6,673 nt of DNA, taken from assembly GCA_021160185.1 (NCBI GenBank), contig JAGHDA010000053.1, positions 1 to 6,673 on the forward strand, given 5' to 3'. The position numbers and the translations under genes were made by a program. Origin of the DNA: Verrucomicrobiota bacterium. Its GTDB lineage: Bacteria > Verrucomicrobiota > Verrucomicrobiia > Limisphaerales > CAZBKV01. The notes beneath the pieces are model-generated. The model was given only the letters and a program-made list of their open reading frames with translations, was not told the origin of the DNA and made no database searches. Every line of letters begins with the position of its first letter. The stretch's first letter is position 1. Of the stretch, positions 5,257 through 6,673 are shown piece after piece.

Positions 5257-6673
5257 GAATGCTCGATTCCTTGCCCGAGCGGTCCTTTTCCTCCTCGCAG
5301 GGGCCGCGCTGCAGGCTTCCGAGCGCGTGGTGATTACGGAGATCATGTATCACCCCGCAAGCGAGGACCCTGCTGAAGAATTTATCGAACTGTACAATGC
5401 CGGTTCCCAGGCGGTTTCCCTGGCGGGGTGGCGTCTCGACAAAGGGGTGAGCTTTCGGTTTCCGGACGTGGCTCTTCCCGTAGGCGGCTACCTGGTTGTG
5501 GCGGCGGACCTGGAGACGTTCAGCCGGCTTCATCCGGGCGTGACCAACGCGGTCGGCAATTGGGAGGGGATGCTGAGCAACAGCGGGGAAACGATCGAGC
5601 TGGTGGACGATCAGGGGCGGACGGTCCAGAGTCTTTTTTACGCCGACGAAGGCGATTGGGCTCGGCGCGAGCTGGGCGAGCCGGACCACGGTCATCGCGG
5701 ATGGGTGTGGGTCAGCCCGGCCGACGGCGGCGGCGCTTCGATCGAGTGCGTCAACCCCTTTTTGCCGAATGCCAACGGCCAGAACTGGGCCCCCAGCGCC
5801 GTCGACAACGGCACGCCCGGTCGGGCTAATTCGGTTGCAAGGGCCGACATCGCGCCGTTGATTCTCGATGTCGCCAATTATCCGATCGTGCCCCGATCGA
5901 CGGATCGGATCGCGGTCACGGCGCGAATCGTGGACGAAGTGTCCGGCGGGCTTGATGTCGCGCTTTTCTACAGGCGGGACGGCGAGACCTCCTTTGCCCA
6001 GGAGCCTATGGCGGACGACGGCGCGCACGAGGACGGCGCGCCGGGCGACGGCGTGTTCGGCGCGCTGATTGCTCCGCAGCCGGATGGGACTGTCGTCGAG
6101 TTTTACGTCCGGGCGACGGATCGGCTTGGGCAGGCGCGGACCTGGCCGGCTCCGGCCTGGATCGACGGGGAGCCGACCCAAGCCGCGAACGCCCTTCTTA
6201 AGGTGGACGACCTGGCCTACACCGGCGCTTTGCCGCTCTATCGGCTCATCCTTCGCCAGGCCGATCGGGATGAGCTGCGCCAGATCAACCGGAATTCGCC
6301 CTCGGCGCCTTATTCCACGTCCGATCAGACGCGCAGTCACGCCTGCTTCAACGCCACGTTCATCAGCCGCGACGCGCGCGGGTATCAGGTGCGGCGGTTG
6401 GTGGACGTGCGCAACCGGGGCAACGGAAGCCGCTATCGACAGCCCCAGAGCCTGCGGGTGAACTTCCGGAGCGACCGGCCGTGGCGCGGGGTTGTGGCGA
6501 TCAACCTCAATTCCCAAAACCCGCATTCGCAACTTTTGGGCAGCGCCCTTTATCGCCGCGCCGGTCTGCCCTGCCAGCAGGCCTGGCCAGCGCAAGTCCG
6601 GATCAACAACGAGTTCCTCGCTCAGCCCGGGCGTCCTTCCTACGGGTTCACTGTCTGTAACGAGGTGCTGGAC
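5255..6673 (+). CDS. Secreted lamin-tail/CotH-family protein, divergent CotH subtype (3' partial)
   Basis: The first 473 residues are present; the frame runs off the right edge with no stop. ATG 5255 is the only possible start, because an in-frame TGA lies at 5228 with no start codon between. A Sec signal peptide follows directly: MNARFLAR, the hydrophobic core AVLFLLAGAAL, and likely cleavage after LQA at residue 21. No Shine-Dalgarno sequence is visible. Residues 25-191 form a long lamin-tail domain (ITEIMYHP, EEFIELYNAG, SFRFPDV, SIECVNP, ending GTPGRANS). Residues about 198-300 form an Ig/FN3-like linker with an Asp-rich turn (MADDGAHEDGAPGDGVFGA). From about 326 a CotH kinase domain begins (YRLIL, VDVRNRGNGSRYRQPQSLRV, INLNSQNPHSQLLGSALYRR, GLPCQQAW). 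The catalytic Asp region lies beyond the window. Where CotH proteins usually have Lys after the RGN turn, this one has Gln/Pro (396-398). The protein is probably exported beside the upstream CotH protein; activity and substrate are unknown. Confidence 0.95.
   Translation, partial: MNARFLARAVLFLLAGAALQASERVVITEIMYHPASEDPAEEFIELYNAGSQAVSLAGWRLDKGVSFRFPDVALPVGGYLVVAADLETFSRLHPGVTNAVGNWEGMLSNSGETIELVDDQGRTVQSLFYADEGDWARRELGEPDHGHRGWVWVSPADGGGASIECVNPFLPNANGQNWAPSAVDNGTPGRANSVARADIAPLILDVANYPIVPRSTDRIAVTARIVDEVSGGLDVALFYRRDGETSFAQEPMADDGAHEDGAPGDGVFGALIAPQPDGTVVEFYVRATDRLGQARTWPAPAWIDGEPTQAANALLKVDDLAYTGALPLYRLILRQADRDELRQINRNSPSAPYSTSDQTRSHACFNATFISRDARGYQVRRLVDVRNRGNGSRYRQPQSLRVNFRSDRPWRGVVAINLNSQNPHSQLLGSALYRRAGLPCQQAWPAQVRINNEFLAQPGRPSYGFTVCNEVLD

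Noticed and set aside
3245..6595. Antisense open reading frame of 1116 codons crossing both genes and the gap
   Set aside because: Its codon boundaries coincide with those of both + strand genes, so its stops would require the sense codons TTA, CTA or TCA, which GC-rich genes rarely use. The translation is basic and low in complexity, with no recognisable domain, while the + strand shows clear protein families throughout.

Overview
The window holds two large genes in tandem on the + strand, both cut by the window edges. Both encode secreted, modular CotH-family (atypical extracellular kinase) proteins. The DNA is strongly GC-rich. The domain mix (lamin-tail domains, CotH kinase, chitobiase/hexosaminidase C-terminal-like modules, a thrombospondin-3-like calcium-loop segment and a C-terminal 'YRIE-S-D...W...FFRV' module) is typical of the Planctomycetota-Verrucomicrobiota superphylum (Verrucomicrobiota, Kiritimatiellota, Lentisphaerota). 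Host placement rests on protein style and base composition only; no rRNA or housekeeping gene is present.

Layout: 2-5059 is the C-terminal 1685 residues of a very large protein whose frame is open to the left edge. Its modules in order are a galactose-binding-like beta-sandwich, two tandem Ig-like repeats, lamin-tail domain (LTD) 1, a chitobiase-like module, the CotH kinase domain with both putative catalytic Asp residues, a second chitobiase-like module, LTDs 2-4, a calcium-loop segment and a C-terminal beta module. Positions 5060-5254 are an intergenic gap of 195 bases. It contains several inverted repeats, a possible 15-codon leader ORF with a good ribosome binding site, and a 17-bp tandem duplication that runs up to the next start codon. 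Positions 5255-6673 are the first 473 residues of a second secreted protein: signal peptide, LTD, Ig/FN3-like linker, and the N-terminal half of a divergent CotH domain. It runs off the right edge.

How they may work together: both proteins look exported, and both pair a CotH kinase fold with adhesive or structural beta-domains, so a joint cell-surface or extracellular role is plausible. CotH of Bacillus is known to phosphorylate spore-coat protein; the substrates of the planctomycete/verrucomicrobial versions are unknown to me and cannot be read from this sequence. The points most worth a second look are the two different CotH subtypes side by side, the shared long LTD placed at different positions in the two proteins, and the leader ORF with the 17-bp duplication at the second gene's start. 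I found no tRNA, rRNA, CRISPR array, transposase or attachment site.
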